64,000 nt of DNA from an uncultured Chlorobiota bacterium. GTDB lineage: Bacteria > Bacteroidota > Ignavibacteria > UBA10030 > UBA6906. The notes beneath the pieces were generated by a model, which worked only from the letters and a program-made list of their open reading frames with translations, made no database searches and was not told where the DNA came from. Both the position numbers and the translations under genes were made by a program. The stretch is taken from assembly GCA_900696645.1 (NCBI GenBank), contig CAADGV010000004.1, forward strand, positions 97,140 to 161,139, in the 5' to 3' direction. Below, piece by piece: positions 14,143 to 24,400 of the stretch (positions are counted from its first letter, which is position 1; every line of letters starts with the position of its first letter).

Positions 14143-16233
14143 CTATTTCAACAAGATCATCGTTTTGGTCTGCCGGCGCCCGGCCGCGTCGAGAGTATAG
14201 TAGTACACGCCGCTTGCCAGACCCGTGGCATTGAAGACTGCTTCGTATCGGCCGGCCGGCAGCATTTCGTCCACCAACGTGGCAACTTCGCTGCCGAGCA
14301 GATTGTACACCCGCAGGGATGTATAGCCACGCATCTCAACAAAGAATCTGATCGTCGTAGTCGGATTGAACGGATTGGGATAGTTCTGCTCAACCGCAAA
14401 ACGGCCGGGAACGTTTACTCCCATTTCTTTGACTGATGTCAATTGCGAAAAGGGCCTTCGCCATGCCCCGTTGCCGTTCGTCCCTGTCATCAAATCGCTT
14501 CCGCTGATTATAAGCGATTGAATTGACGTGTTAGTAAGTCCGGTGTTTGCAGGAGCCCAGTTTGCCCCCGTATTTGTGGAAACGAAAACACCGAGCGACG
14601 TGCCCGCAACAATTGTTGAGCCCGATGCCAAAAGAGTCCGGACATTTGTTCCCGTCAGTCCTGAATTTGATGAAGCCCAGTTTGTTCCGCTGTTTGTGGA
14701 AATGAAGACTCCGCCATTCGAAGTTCCCGCAAAGATTGCCGTGCCGTTTGATGCAAGAGTCTGCACAACTAACGATGTCAATCCGGTATTCGAGACAGCC
14801 CAGTTCTGACCGGTGTTTGATGAAATGAAGATTCCTCCGTTTGTTCCCGCAAGAACGTTCGAACCGGCAAGAAGCAATGCGCTGACAGTCGCGTTCGTCA
14901 AACCCGAATTCGATGCAGCCCAGTTTGCTCCGCCGTTCGTTGAACGGTAAATGCCGCTACTCTGACTGATCCCGGCAATGATCGTCGTGCCCGTTACCGC
15001 CAATGCTCGTACGTCTCCTGAAAATGCAAGGCCTGTTCCCGAGAAGCTCCACGTTGCGCCACCATCGGTCGAGCGATGCACACCTCCTGCCGATGTAACA
15101 GTTCCGAGAAGCATGTCGGTCCCGTTTTGCGCCAAGGAAAAGACTCCTCCTCCAAAATTCTTCACCGGAAGCCACATTGTTCCGTTGTTCGTGGTTCGAT
15201 ATAACGCCCCGTCCGAATTGCCAGCAAAGAGGTTTGGCCCGTTTACAAGAAATGCATTTACAAATGTATTGATATAACCATCGTTCCTCTCAACCCAATT
15301 TGCACCGAGATCAGTCGAACGATAGATGCCGGCTTTGTCTCCGTTGTTTCCCATCCCCACAACAAGAGTTGTTCCAAGAACACCAAGCGAGCGCGTGTTG
15401 TTTGTTGGCGGGATGCCGGCATTCGCGCTGTTCCACGTTAAGCCCGCATCAGTTGAACGCATTACGCCGCCGAGTGTCGCTTGAAATGCATCGGTGCCGA
15501 TGACAGCAAGAGCAAGAGTAATGTCAATTCCTCCTCCGCTCCAATTCGCCCCATCGTTCGTCGAACGGAATACGCCGCCACCTTGAGTGCCTGCAAGGAG
15601 AACCCCGTTTACAACGGCAAGAGTATTGATAAGCGGACTTGTTAAACCGGCATTCGACTGCGTCCATGTGGTGCCGTTGTTTGTTGATCGATAAACTCCT
15701 CCCGAACTCGTTCCAGCGAAGAGGATGGATCCGATGGACGCGAATGATGAAATACCGAAAGCGTTGTTCCCCAAACCCGCGGTGTCAAGCTGCCAGCCCG
15801 TCCCTGCATCCGTCGAACGGTAAAGTCCGAAGCCGGTACCGGCAAACACTGACCCATTAAACACGAAAACTGCGGGCACGGAGCTGTTCACCATTCCGGT
15901 TGCGGATAATGACCACGAATTTCCGTCATTTGTTGATTTGTAGACGCGCGAAGATGTACCTGCGTAAAGATTCGCTCCGTCGGTGGCCAATGACCGCACT
16001 TGTGTGCCCATCGGCAAACCCGATCCCGACCATACCCAATTATCGCCGTTGTTCGTTGACTTGAATACTCCACCTGCAAAGGATCCAGCATAAATTGTCG
16101 AGCCGACAGAAACGAACGACATCGGGTAGCCTCCTTCGGGGCCGGAGGTTTGAACCCATTGCGCCCCGGCTGATTTGACGAGGAGAGAGAATGCAAACAG
16201 CAACGCAGCGCGTATTGCAGAATGCTTCGACAT
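14143..16233 (-). CDS. T9SS-exported beta-propeller repeat protein
   Basis: A 696-residue protein with a signal peptide ending near SAGA. It is made of about fourteen repeats of roughly 40 residues carrying YAGT...GVFRSTNNGTTW, the BNR/sortilin/YCF48-type propeller blade. The C-terminus is a type IX sorting domain (QNYPNPFNPTTTI). The ATG has AAGGAGTATCAC upstream. Such proteins are usually surface-exposed binding or structural modules, and no enzyme residues were recognised. The 20-bp palindrome at 16310-16329 lies 77 bp upstream, and the adjacent two-component system may regulate the gene. Confidence 0.88.
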   Translation of the reverse strand: MSKHSAIRAALLFAFSLLVKSAGAQWVQTSGPEGGYPMSFVSVGSTIYAGSFAGGVFKSTNNGDNWVWSGSGLPMGTQVRSLATDGANLYAGTSSRVYKSTNDGNSWSLSATGMVNSSVPAVFVFNGSVFAGTGFGLYRSTDAGTGWQLDTAGLGNNAFGISSFASIGSILFAGTSSGGVYRSTNNGTTWTQSNAGLTSPLINTLAVVNGVLLAGTQGGGVFRSTNDGANWSGGGIDITLALAVIGTDAFQATLGGVMRSTDAGLTWNSANAGIPPTNNTRSLGVLGTTLVVGMGNNGDKAGIYRSTDLGANWVERNDGYINTFVNAFLVNGPNLFAGNSDGALYRTTNNGTMWLPVKNFGGGVFSLAQNGTDMLLGTVTSAGGVHRSTDGGATWSFSGTGLAFSGDVRALAVTGTTIIAGISQSSGIYRSTNGGANWAASNSGLTNATVSALLLAGSNVLAGTNGGIFISSNTGQNWAVSNTGLTSLVVQTLASNGTAIFAGTSNGGVFISTNSGTNWASSNSGLTGTNVRTLLASGSTIVAGTSLGVFVSTNTGANWAPANTGLTNTSIQSLIISGSDLMTGTNGNGAWRRPFSQLTSVKEMGVNVPGRFAVEQNYPNPFNPTTTIRFFVEMRGYTSLRVYNLLGSEVATLVDEMLPAGRYEAVFNATGLASGVYYYTLDAAGRRQTKTMILLK

Positions 16234-16309
16234 GTGATACTCCTTAAATGTGAATGAAGGGATGGGATTCTGATTGGAAGAAATGTATTACGAAACGGAG
16301 GGTTGGTTC

Positions 16310-16329
16310 AATGACTCAAGTGAGTCATT
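16310..16329. promoter_or_regulatory. 20-bp palindrome, candidate operator site 1
   Basis: AATGACTCA, a 2-bp centre and TGAGTCATT form a perfect inverted repeat 77 bp before the propeller gene ATG. A 16/20 match with the same length lies at 17088-17107. The size and symmetry suit a dimeric LuxR-type regulator such as the one encoded at 16415. Confidence 0.5.
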
Positions 16330-16364
16330 CTTGCATTGTGGAATTTGACGGAGGGTAATTTGTA

Positions 16365-16385
16365 GAACGAATCTCCAATTCGTTC
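16365..16385. repeat. REP-like palindrome with GTAG head
   Basis: GTAG overlaps the start of GAACGAAT, a 5-nt loop and ATTCGTTC. It is followed 11 bp later by the palindrome at 16397-16413, which looks like a paired REP arrangement. Confidence 0.5.
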
Positions 16386-16396
16386 AGACAAGGATG

Positions 16397-16413
16397 GCGA
16401 GACGGAGTCTCGC
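16397..16413. repeat. REP-like palindrome (GCGAGAC-GGA-GTCTCGC)
   Basis: A perfect 7-bp stem with a GGA loop lies 1 bp after the regulator stop codon. On the minus strand GTAG precedes it by a short distance. It may also help end the transcript of the two-component operon. Confidence 0.5.
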
Positions 16414-16414
16414 G

Positions 16415-17047
16415 CTACACAAGGCCCTGCTTAATCGCCTTGGCGACAGCTTGCGACTTCGAGTGAACGTGAAGCTTTTCGTAGATGTGCTTGATGTGAT
16501 TGCGGACGGTTTCGGGGCTGATGAACAGCTTGTCGCCAATCTCGCGGCTGTCTAAACCAAGAACAAGCTGCTGAAGGATTTCCGATTCCCGCTTCGTCAG
16601 CGAGTAATTCTCCTTACCGCTTGGCGCAAAGTGCTTGAACAGTTCGATAACACGGCGCGCAATGTAGGGCGTCATCGGAGTCCCGCCTGCAGCAGCATCC
16701 TGAATTGCGCTCAAAACCTGAGTTGGCGGAGTCTTTTTCAGAATGTAGCCGTCGGCGCCGTTCACGATTGCACGAAACACATTTTCGTCATCATCAAACA
16801 CCGTGAGCATGATGATGTAGGCGGAAGGCATGAGATGCTTCAATTCCGCGATGCCCTCTGTGCCCGACCTCCCCGGCAAATGAATATCCAGCAGAAGTAC
16901 ATCCGCTCCGGGCAAATCCGCAGCCGCTTCTTCGACGCTGGAAAACGACCCTGCACATGTGAATCCCTCAGTGAAATTGAGAACGTGAACGAGTCCCTCG
17001 CGGAAATCGTCATGATCCTCTATGATTGCTACCCTGATCGGCGTCAT
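16415..17047 (-). CDS. NarL/FixJ-family response regulator 1
   Basis: A 210-residue regulator with an N-terminal receiver domain (acidic pocket E10/D11, phosphoacceptor D54 in LLLDIHLPG) and a C-terminal LuxR-type HTH (LTKRESEILQQLVLGLDSRE...). The frame extends to 17089, but the ATG at 17047 begins the receiver directly (MTPIRVAIIEDHDD). It follows the sensor kinase gene by 55 nt and should be phosphorylated by it. It may bind the 20-bp palindromes at 17088 and 16310, which would imply autoregulation and control of the propeller protein. That is inference from position. Confidence 0.92.
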   Translation of the reverse strand: MTPIRVAIIEDHDDFREGLVHVLNFTEGFTCAGSFSSVEEAAADLPGADVLLLDIHLPGRSGTEGIAELKHLMPSAYIIMLTVFDDDENVFRAIVNGADGYILKKTPPTQVLSAIQDAAAGGTPMTPYIARRVIELFKHFAPSGKENYSLTKRESEILQQLVLGLDSREIGDKLFISPETVRNHIKHIYEKLHVHSKSQAVAKAIKQGLV

Positions 17048-17087
17048 GATGGTTGGATAGAAATTCGCAAAACGTGAGCGCGCATTC

Positions 17088-17107
17088 AATGACCCGTTTG
17101 AGTCATT
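17088..17107. promoter_or_regulatory. 20-bp palindrome, candidate operator site 2
   Basis: AATGAC, 8 bp, then GTCATT. It matches site 1 (16310-16329) at 16 of 20 positions and has the same length. It overlaps the kinase stop codon and lies 41 bp before the regulator ATG, where it could control regulator transcription separately from the kinase. Confidence 0.45.
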
Positions 17108-20100
17108 CCTTCTTGCCTGTCGTTGACCCGGCTCGTTGAGCGGGCAGGCACCCCTTCAGCCTCACAATCGTTCCCGACGGGTTTGCCTGTTCGAAGAAAA
17201 GTTCTGCGTGAACTTCATCCGCCCTTTTCGTCATATTGCGCAAGCCGTGCCCGCGTTTTGTCAGAGTTAAAGATTCTTCAGGCGAAGGCATTCCCTTTCC
17301 ATTGTCAGCAATGGCCAGTTCGTAACAACTGTCGGTCACAGCAAATTCAACGCGGATAGCTGAGGCGCCGGCATGTCGCACGGCATTCGACAACGCTTCT
17401 TTGAAGATGAGATAGATGTTCCGCCGAACATCTTCGGCCAGTGTGAAGCTTTCTACGTTTTCGGCAAGAGCAACCTCATATTTGATTTGGTTTGTCCTGC
17501 AGAGATCGGCGGTGGTCAGACGTATGCGGGCAAGCAGACTTTCAAGTGTGTCGTGCTTCGGCGAAACCGACCACACGATGTCGCTCATTGCTTCCTCCGC
17601 TTCCGTCAGAAGAGAACTCGTTTTGTCGAGAAATTCTTTCGATTGTGCCGGAATATCCTTGAGTTGCCCCTTTACCGATTCAATAAAGAAACCGGCGCTA
17701 CCGACAGTGGAGGCAAGATCATCATGTAAATCGCGGGCAATACGCTCACGTGTCCGCAGGCGTTCTTCCTGGATCTCCTTCTCCCGCTCAAGCTGGCGGA
17801 TTCGTTTTTTCAGCTTCTGCGTCGAGATGAAGCGAACTGTTCCGCCAAACGTGACGACGCCCAAACCGGCCATCAATCCAATAAACCAACCGGTTCGCCA
17901 AAACGGGGGGACAATCGTGACATTGATCGATGTTGCTGCCTCATTCCATACACCATCGTTGTTACACACCTTCACCCGAAACACATACTCACCCGGGTCG
18001 AGATTTGTGTAACGCGCCTCCCTCCGTTTTCCGCAGAACACCCATCCCTTGTCGAACCCTTCCATCATGTACGCGTACCGGTTCTCCTGCGGATTGGTAA
18101 ACTCGAGCCCGGCAAACTCGAACGAGAAAACCGATTCGTCGTACGACAAACTGACGTCTTCGGCTACCGAGATATCCTCATCGAGGTGTGCGGGCTGGTC
18201 GAATTTCTTGAAGCGTGTAAGCACGACTTTCGGCAGAACAGGATTATCCCTTACACTATCAGGAAAGAACGCATTGAAGCCATTCACGCCGCCGAAGAAC
18301 ATCTCTCCTTCCGGAGTCTGAAAAAAAGTGTTGGTATTGAATTCGGAGGATTGTAACCCGTCATGCACAGCATAGTTGCGGAACCGGGGGTTTTCAGGAT
18401 CAGCGGCTGCCATCCTGGAGAGGCCTCGATTTGTGCTGATCCACAAATTCCGGTGATGGTCCATCAACACACCATAAACAAAATCATTCGGCAATCCGTC
18501 CGCACTCCCGTACCGTCGCCATGATTCCTTGATGGGGTCAAACCGGTTCAACCCATCTTCCGTCCCGATCCAAAGAATACCATCAGGGTCAATGCAGATC
18601 GTTTTCACGGAATTGTGTGAGATGGAATTTGCATTGCGGGGATGAGATTTGTACTGCTTGACAAGGTGTCCCTCCGGGGAAAACCTCAACAGTCCGATTC
18701 CCAGCGACCCGCACCAAATGCCGTTCCGGTCGGCGGCAAAACACAGCGCGCTCGGCGCAACGTAGGATGTATCTATACGATCGAGTGTAAGCACGTTTTC
18801 GACAACATCGCGTTTGCGATCATAGCGAAGCACGCTGGTGGCCGAGCCAATCCACACATCTCCCGACGAATCTTCACAGAAGGCAGTGATAATCCGGCCT
18901 CTTGTATCATCGCGAGTAATGCCGCGAAACTCATACTTTCTGAACCGATTCGTTGAAGCGTCAGAACGATACAGCCCTTTCATCGTTCCGATCCACACGA
19001 ACCCGCGACTGTCTTCAAACAGCGCGAAGACACTATTGGCGCTACCTTCTCCTGAACCTGAGAATTCGTCGTAGAACCGTTTGACGTTTCCGTTTCTTCG
19101 GTCAAGAACAGCAACACCCTGATTGTACATTCCGAGCCACACACGATTGTTCCGGTCGACCATCAGAGCTTTGAAGAAGTTGTCTCCCGTATCCTTCCTT
19201 CGTGATGGAGGGAGAAGAATGTGTTTGAACTTGTTGCGGTGAGGATCAATCTTGACAACCCCGGCCCCGTCATATCCAACCCAAATCAAACCGGAACGAT
19301 CGCGGTAGATCGAAGCAACTTTGTCATAGAACGTATTTGTTGGAGAATGCGGAACAACCCGCGTGAACTCATCTCTTTTCTCGTCAAAAACATTCAGTCC
19401 GCCAGAAGTTGTACCAACCCACAATCTGCCTTCTTCGTCAGCACACAACGTTTTTATGAAATCGCTGCTTACAGAACGGGGATTCTTCGGATCGTGCATC
19501 CATCGCCGCCACGAATTGTTGGCCTTTGAGTACGCATACAGGCCCGTTGCCGCAGCAGCACTTCCCAGCCAGACTACGCCGGAGCCATCGACATAGAGAG
19601 TTGGTGATGCTGTAGGGTACCTCTCAGGAAAAGGAATCTTCACAAAACGTTTTGTTGAATACTCGTATTGCATCAGCAGATCGGAACAGGTAAGCCACAC
19701 ATTTCCAGCTTCATCTGCACAATGTGCCCGCAACGCCAGGCCCTCGTCCTTCCGCCCGAAATCAGCAGCACGGTATTCACGAAATGTGTCCGTCGATGGA
19801 TTGAGCACTGTCAATCTCCTGCTTGAAGTTACCCAGATCTTGCCGTCGCCATCTTCAGCAAGAGAATAGATGAGGGTATTGAGACGGGCTGAACGATAGG
19901 AGGGATCGTCGGGGAGGTACGTGAACGTTTCCGTCCGACGGTCAAAGCGGTGAAGTCCCTCCAGCGTACCGACCCAGATCGTTCCGTGTCGATCTTCAAG
20001 CAATGACCAGACAGTATTGCTTCTCAGTGACGTGGAATCGCTCGCATCGTGCCGGTAGACTTTGAATGTGTATCCGTCAAACCGGTTCAGCCCGTCGGCA

Positions 20101-20285
20101 GTACCGAACCACATGAACCCTTGACTATCCTGCATGATGCACCAGATGGAGCTTTGCGAGAGGCCGTCTTCGACGGAGTAGGTTTGGATTCGGTGGTCGC
20201 GAATGTTGAATTGGGCTAATGTTTCTTGACGCGTAAAGAGAACGCCAACAAGCAGACTCGCCCGTGCAACCAGTGCCAGCGCCAT
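17103..20285 (-). CDS. Two-component regulator propeller sensor histidine kinase 1
   Basis: About 1060 residues from the ATG at 20285 (GGAGCGC just upstream; signal peptide MALALVARASLLVGVLF). The frame is open to 20408. A long periplasmic sensor of repeated blades (GFMWFGTADGLNRFDG type) forms two beta-propellers. A Y_Y_Y domain and one transmembrane helix (WFIGLMAGLGVVTFGG) follow, then a coiled coil, a HisKA_3 dimerisation domain with the phosphorylated His in ARDLHDDLAST (about residue 854) and an HATPase domain (NAVRHAG; DNGKGM; GHGLRNM). The regulator lies 55 nt downstream. Unlike Bacteroides hybrid systems, kinase and regulator are separate proteins. The ligand is unknown; polysaccharides are typical for relatives. 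Confidence 0.93.
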   Translation of the reverse strand: MALALVARASLLVGVLFTRQETLAQFNIRDHRIQTYSVEDGLSQSSIWCIMQDSQGFMWFGTADGLNRFDGYTFKVYRHDASDSTSLRSNTVWSLLEDRHGTIWVGTLEGLHRFDRRTETFTYLPDDPSYRSARLNTLIYSLAEDGDGKIWVTSSRRLTVLNPSTDTFREYRAADFGRKDEGLALRAHCADEAGNVWLTCSDLLMQYEYSTKRFVKIPFPERYPTASPTLYVDGSGVVWLGSAAAATGLYAYSKANNSWRRWMHDPKNPRSVSSDFIKTLCADEEGRLWVGTTSGGLNVFDEKRDEFTRVVPHSPTNTFYDKVASIYRDRSGLIWVGYDGAGVVKIDPHRNKFKHILLPPSRRKDTGDNFFKALMVDRNNRVWLGMYNQGVAVLDRRNGNVKRFYDEFSGSGEGSANSVFALFEDSRGFVWIGTMKGLYRSDASTNRFRKYEFRGITRDDTRGRIITAFCEDSSGDVWIGSATSVLRYDRKRDVVENVLTLDRIDTSYVAPSALCFAADRNGIWCGSLGIGLLRFSPEGHLVKQYKSHPRNANSISHNSVKTICIDPDGILWIGTEDGLNRFDPIKESWRRYGSADGLPNDFVYGVLMDHHRNLWISTNRGLSRMAAADPENPRFRNYAVHDGLQSSEFNTNTFFQTPEGEMFFGGVNGFNAFFPDSVRDNPVLPKVVLTRFKKFDQPAHLDEDISVAEDVSLSYDESVFSFEFAGLEFTNPQENRYAYMMEGFDKGWVFCGKRREARYTNLDPGEYVFRVKVCNNDGVWNEAATSINVTIVPPFWRTGWFIGLMAGLGVVTFGGTVRFISTQKLKKRIRQLEREKEIQEERLRTRERIARDLHDDLASTVGSAGFFIESVKGQLKDIPAQSKEFLDKTSSLLTEAEEAMSDIVWSVSPKHDTLESLLARIRLTTADLCRTNQIKYEVALAENVESFTLAEDVRRNIYLIFKEALSNAVRHAGASAIRVEFAVTDSCYELAIADNGKGMPSPEESLTLTKRGHGLRNMTKRADEVHAELFFEQANPSGTIVRLKGCLPAQRAGSTTGKKE

Positions 20286-20554
20286 GCGCTCCGAATCCGA
20301 GTTGAGTTGGGTAAAAGGTGGAAAGTGCGGAGCTAAAGTAGGGAGAGAAGCGAGCAAATGCAAGAACTGCCTTCTCGGCAGAATCCCCCGGTAACGATGA
20401 GGATTCACATCTTGGGGTCACTTTTTCCCTCAGCAAGGTCAGATTTACCCGGTCAGAACCAAGGCTTGCCAAAAGCGACATATTCTTGAAAGCAAAACAA
20501 TGGCACGGTGTGGGAGTAGTCGATGGTCGGGAACACTCAGGAGGAAACCACTAA

Positions 20555-20743
20555 ATGAAACGTAGTGAAAAAGCACTTCTTGCGCTTCTCTGCACAATTC
20601 TCTTGCTTGCCATTTTTTCGACACGAGTCTCGGGAACAACTACTCAGAACGATGCGCCGTCGAAGACAGTATTGGAATCTGAAAAGCGCGATGATAGTCC
20701 TCACCGTCATTCAAAAATGAAGGCGAATACTCTGTTTCCTTGA
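20555..20743 (+). CDS. Small exported or membrane-anchored peptide
   Basis: A 62-residue ORF starting MKRSEKALLALLCTILLLAI. It has a positively charged N-terminus and a hydrophobic helix that suits a signal peptide or single membrane anchor. The tail of about 35 residues is hydrophilic and charged. AGGAGG (20539-20544) lies 10 nt upstream. It is the only plus-strand gene in this part, divergent from kinase 1 and convergent with regulator 2, whose stop is 8 nt away. No family was recognised. The clean start site makes it more credible than a random ORF, but its shortness leaves doubt. Confidence 0.5.
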   Translation: MKRSEKALLALLCTILLLAIFSTRVSGTTTQNDAPSKTVLESEKRDDSPHRHSKMKANTLFP

Positions 20744-20750
20744 TCCGGCG

Positions 20751-21428
20751 CTACACCAACCCCCGGTCGAGCGCCACTCGAACTGCAAGCGCGCGCGAAT
20801 GTACGTGCAGCTTCTTGTAGATATTCTTGATGTGAGTCTTGACGGTATGAGGTGAGATGAAGAGCTTCTTTGCAAGAGTTTGATAGGTTTCGCCGTGAAC
20901 GAGTCCCTGCAACAATTCAAGTTCACGTTCGGATAGGTCGAACTCAACCGGCGCGGGCGCGGGAATGCTTACTTTTGAATTGCCTACAGATTTCTCGCGA
21001 AGAAACGACAATACTGTACGGGCAATTGATTGCGACATGGGCGCGCCGCCTGCATGCAATTCCCTGATGGCATCAACAACCTTCTCAATCGGGTCGTCTT
21101 TCAACAAATAACCGGCGGCACCGGCCTGGATTGCATGGAAGATTTTTACTTCGTCTTCAAATACGGTAAACATCATGATCTCTGCTTCGGGGAATAACTC
21201 TTTGGCGGCTATTGTGGTTTCGATGCCGCTCATTCCCGGAAGCTCGATGTCCATAAGAACGATGTCGGGAATCTGGCTGGGAGGCAGTTTGCGCAATCCT
21301 GAGAGCGCCCCCTCCCCTGACGCGTAAGTCGCAACAAGCTTGATGTCTTCGAAGAACTCGAACTGTTCTTCGAAGCGTTTCCGCAATGATGAATTATCCT
21401 CAACAAATGCAACTTTTATGATATTCAT
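20751..21428 (-). CDS. NarL/FixJ-family response regulator 2
   Basis: A 225-residue regulator. The receiver domain has E10/D11, phosphoacceptor D60 (IVLMDIELPG) and the conserved Lys in YLLKDDP. The C-terminal LuxR HTH reads LSERELELLQGLVHGETYQTL and ends in SPHTVKTHIKNIYKKLHVH. It is closely similar in layout to regulator 1, and the two probably arose by duplication. It follows kinase 2 by 70 nt. Targets are unknown. Confidence 0.93.
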   Translation of the reverse strand: MNIIKVAFVEDNSSLRKRFEEQFEFFEDIKLVATYASGEGALSGLRKLPPSQIPDIVLMDIELPGMSGIETTIAAKELFPEAEIMMFTVFEDEVKIFHAIQAGAAGYLLKDDPIEKVVDAIRELHAGGAPMSQSIARTVLSFLREKSVGNSKVSIPAPAPVEFDLSERELELLQGLVHGETYQTLAKKLFISPHTVKTHIKNIYKKLHVHSRALAVRVALDRGLV

Positions 21429-21498
21429 AGTGATTGAAGTTGCTGATTCATCAAAAAACCTTCAATACCCCAAAGGCGGTATTTCCGGTACGACTTGC

Positions 21499-24400
21499 TC
21501 ACCTCGCAACGCCTTCGTCGGGAACACGAACGGGGATTTCGAATTTCGCCTCCGTGCCTCGTCCGCTTGACTCAACCGAAAACGAGCCACCCAATTCTTC
21601 CGCCCGCCTGCGCATATTGGTTACGCCGTTCCCTTCGAGTGAACCACCTGTCGTCCGTTGCATGCCGGTACCATTATCCTTCACTGAAATACAGAATCTG
21701 TCGGGACTTGAGGAATTCAATGTCACGGATATGTACGATGCACGCGCATGCTTCATGCAGTTCGTCAGTGCTTCCTGCACAAAGCGGAAACAATTGAGAG
21801 CCTGTGTCGGGCTCAGTTCAATCGCTGGATTGCTCGAGAATTCAAAATTCAGTTCTGTCGCATCCTGCAATTCCATTTGCCTGCGTGAGTATGCTTCGAC
21901 TTCGGAAGCAAACCGGTCGAGAGTCATTGACTGGGTTTTCATTGCCCAGATTGTTTCGCGGAGTTGCAGCATACTTGATCGGGCATCCTGTTGCAGAGCT
22001 TTCAGCAGACGCTGTGCACGGGTTTCCGTGGGGGGCGAGTATTTTCCCACAAGATCAAGTCCTGAAATAATATTCACAAGCTGAGCCCCGACATGATCAT
22101 GCAGGTCTCTGGAAATTCTCTCGCGTTCTTCCTGAATTGCCCGCTCACGTTCCAATTCCTCCACCTTCTTCCTCAATTTTCTGACCGAAACATACCGGAC
22201 AATCCCTCCAAATGTTCCGGCCGCGAGAAGAACCATTGAACCAATAAACCACCACCGCTTCCAGAAAGGAGGCAGAATAGTGAACGAAATAGTCGCCGGA
22301 GAAGCCGAGATAACATTGTTGCCGTTGATTGCCAGAACGGAGAATGTATACTCGCCGTCATTCAAGTTGCGGTAACGAACCTCCCGGTCTTTTGTTAGCC
22401 GCGACCAATCCTCTTCGAGCGGTTCAAGCCTGAAACGATAGCGAACATCTTCCTCATCCAGATAGCTCAACCCGGCGAAACTGACGCTGATGTTGTTCTG
22501 GTAATGTTCGAGATGTATCGGCTGAGGATGCGGAAGTGTCCGAGTGAGCATATGAGAAAATACCCGCAACGTGTCATTCAGTAATCCTGTGATTCGGACA
22601 CGGGGCGGAATCGTGTTCTGCTCGAGTTGGTCAAGGTCGATTTTAGAAACACCTCCCGTCGTTGCGATCCACAGCGAATTGTCCGAGGAACGATAGTCGG
22701 CTTGCGTAATGCTGGCGGCAGGAGTGGGCCGCAGCATTGACGAACCGAAGGATATCAACTCGCCTTCGCGGAGTTGGTGAAGCGAGCTTTCCGTCAGTAT
22801 CCAGAGCGCATCGTTCAACCCTTTGACCTTTCCCATCCACAACACGGAGTTGCCCTGCAGCCCGGATTTTTCGTTAATCACAGCAACTCTTCCTTTGTGC
22901 ATTCGTGCCAATCCTTTGCCTGTACCGAACCAGATTGTTTCCTCCTCCTCCAACACCGAGTAGATCTCGTGGGATGGAAGTCCCTGTTCCACGGAGAACT
23001 TCTCAAACACCCCATCCCGCAGACGCGAAGCGCCATTGTCGCGAGAAAGAAACCAAAGCGAGTTGTAGCCCTGAACAATTCCCTCGATCATCTGCGATGG
23101 CATCCCATCAGCTACGTCGAGACGACGCGTCCGGCCATTGGTCATGCGATACGTACCCGACCCATACGAACCGCTCCAGCGCACGCCGGCTGAGTCGAAG
23201 CAAATAGCAGAAACTCCGCCGCCGACCCTTAGCCCGTCCTCGCGTCGAAGAATTCTTCGAAACACATCACGCTCATAAGGCCCGTAGAGAAACTCAAAAG
23301 TCCCCACCAGAATTTTGCCTTGCGGGTTTTCGGCAATGGCCCGGACTTCGGCGAACGAACTGTTGCGCAACGAAAGCCGTCCCTCGCGATCCAGCATTCC
23401 CAGAAAGCTGTTGCCGCCAAGCCAGACGTTCTGTTTGGAATCACAAAACACAGCGGAGATGTTTGCGGTGGGAAGTCCCGATTCAATTGTGAAGAAACTG
23501 ATATGATCGTGTGAAAGCCTTTTTGCGCCACCGCCGAAGGTTCCAAGCCACAACGAACCTTCATGATCACGAAGCATTGCCTGCAGGAATTCCGGGACAA
23601 TTCCCTCTTCTTTCTTGTACAAACGCATCGAATCGCCGGAGATTCGGAAAAGCCCGATCCGCGTTGCAGCCCAGATTGTCGAGTCATTTTCTTCGGACAT
23701 GCCGTACACAGTTGGCAGTGAGCCGGGAAGAGAGATGGTCTTTTTCAATCTGACGGAAGCCCCTTTGCCTTCTATCTCAATCACGCCTATGGAATTGAGT
23801 CCGCCCAACCATACCTCGCCGCCTTCCCGAACCAGAACACTTGAGGTGTTTCGACTAAAATGGTGGGAAGCTTGCGGGGGGACTTCAATTGAGTGGGATT
23901 CAATGTGATGATTGTTGGTCGGTGTAATGCGGGTCAACTTTCCTTCACCGACATAGTAGATCACGCCATTGTGCAGAAAAAGAAGCCCGGCATCGCCCGA
24001 TGAACCTGTACTGTCCACTGAGACACTGTCTCCAAAGAGAACGCTCACGCCGCTTTGACTCTGAAGATAAATTCTCCCGAACTTGTCTTCTGTAATTCTG
24101 GAAACAACAGAATCAGGGAGACCATGTTGTGTGGAATACGTTCTGAATTGCCTTCCGTCGAAACTGCAAGCCCCTCCCTTGTAGGTGCCGAACCACATCG
24201 TTCCGTCGGAAGATTGAAAAATGCTGTATATCAGATTTGCCGACAGTCCGTCGAACGTGGAGTAGTTCTTGAAATGATGTCCGTCGTACACCGAAACGCC
24301 GCGATCAGTGCCGAACCACATGAACCCGTCACGATCCTGATACATCGAGAAGATGTAGTTGCTGGCAAGACCAGTTGCTCTGTTGTATGTTCTGAGAGCA

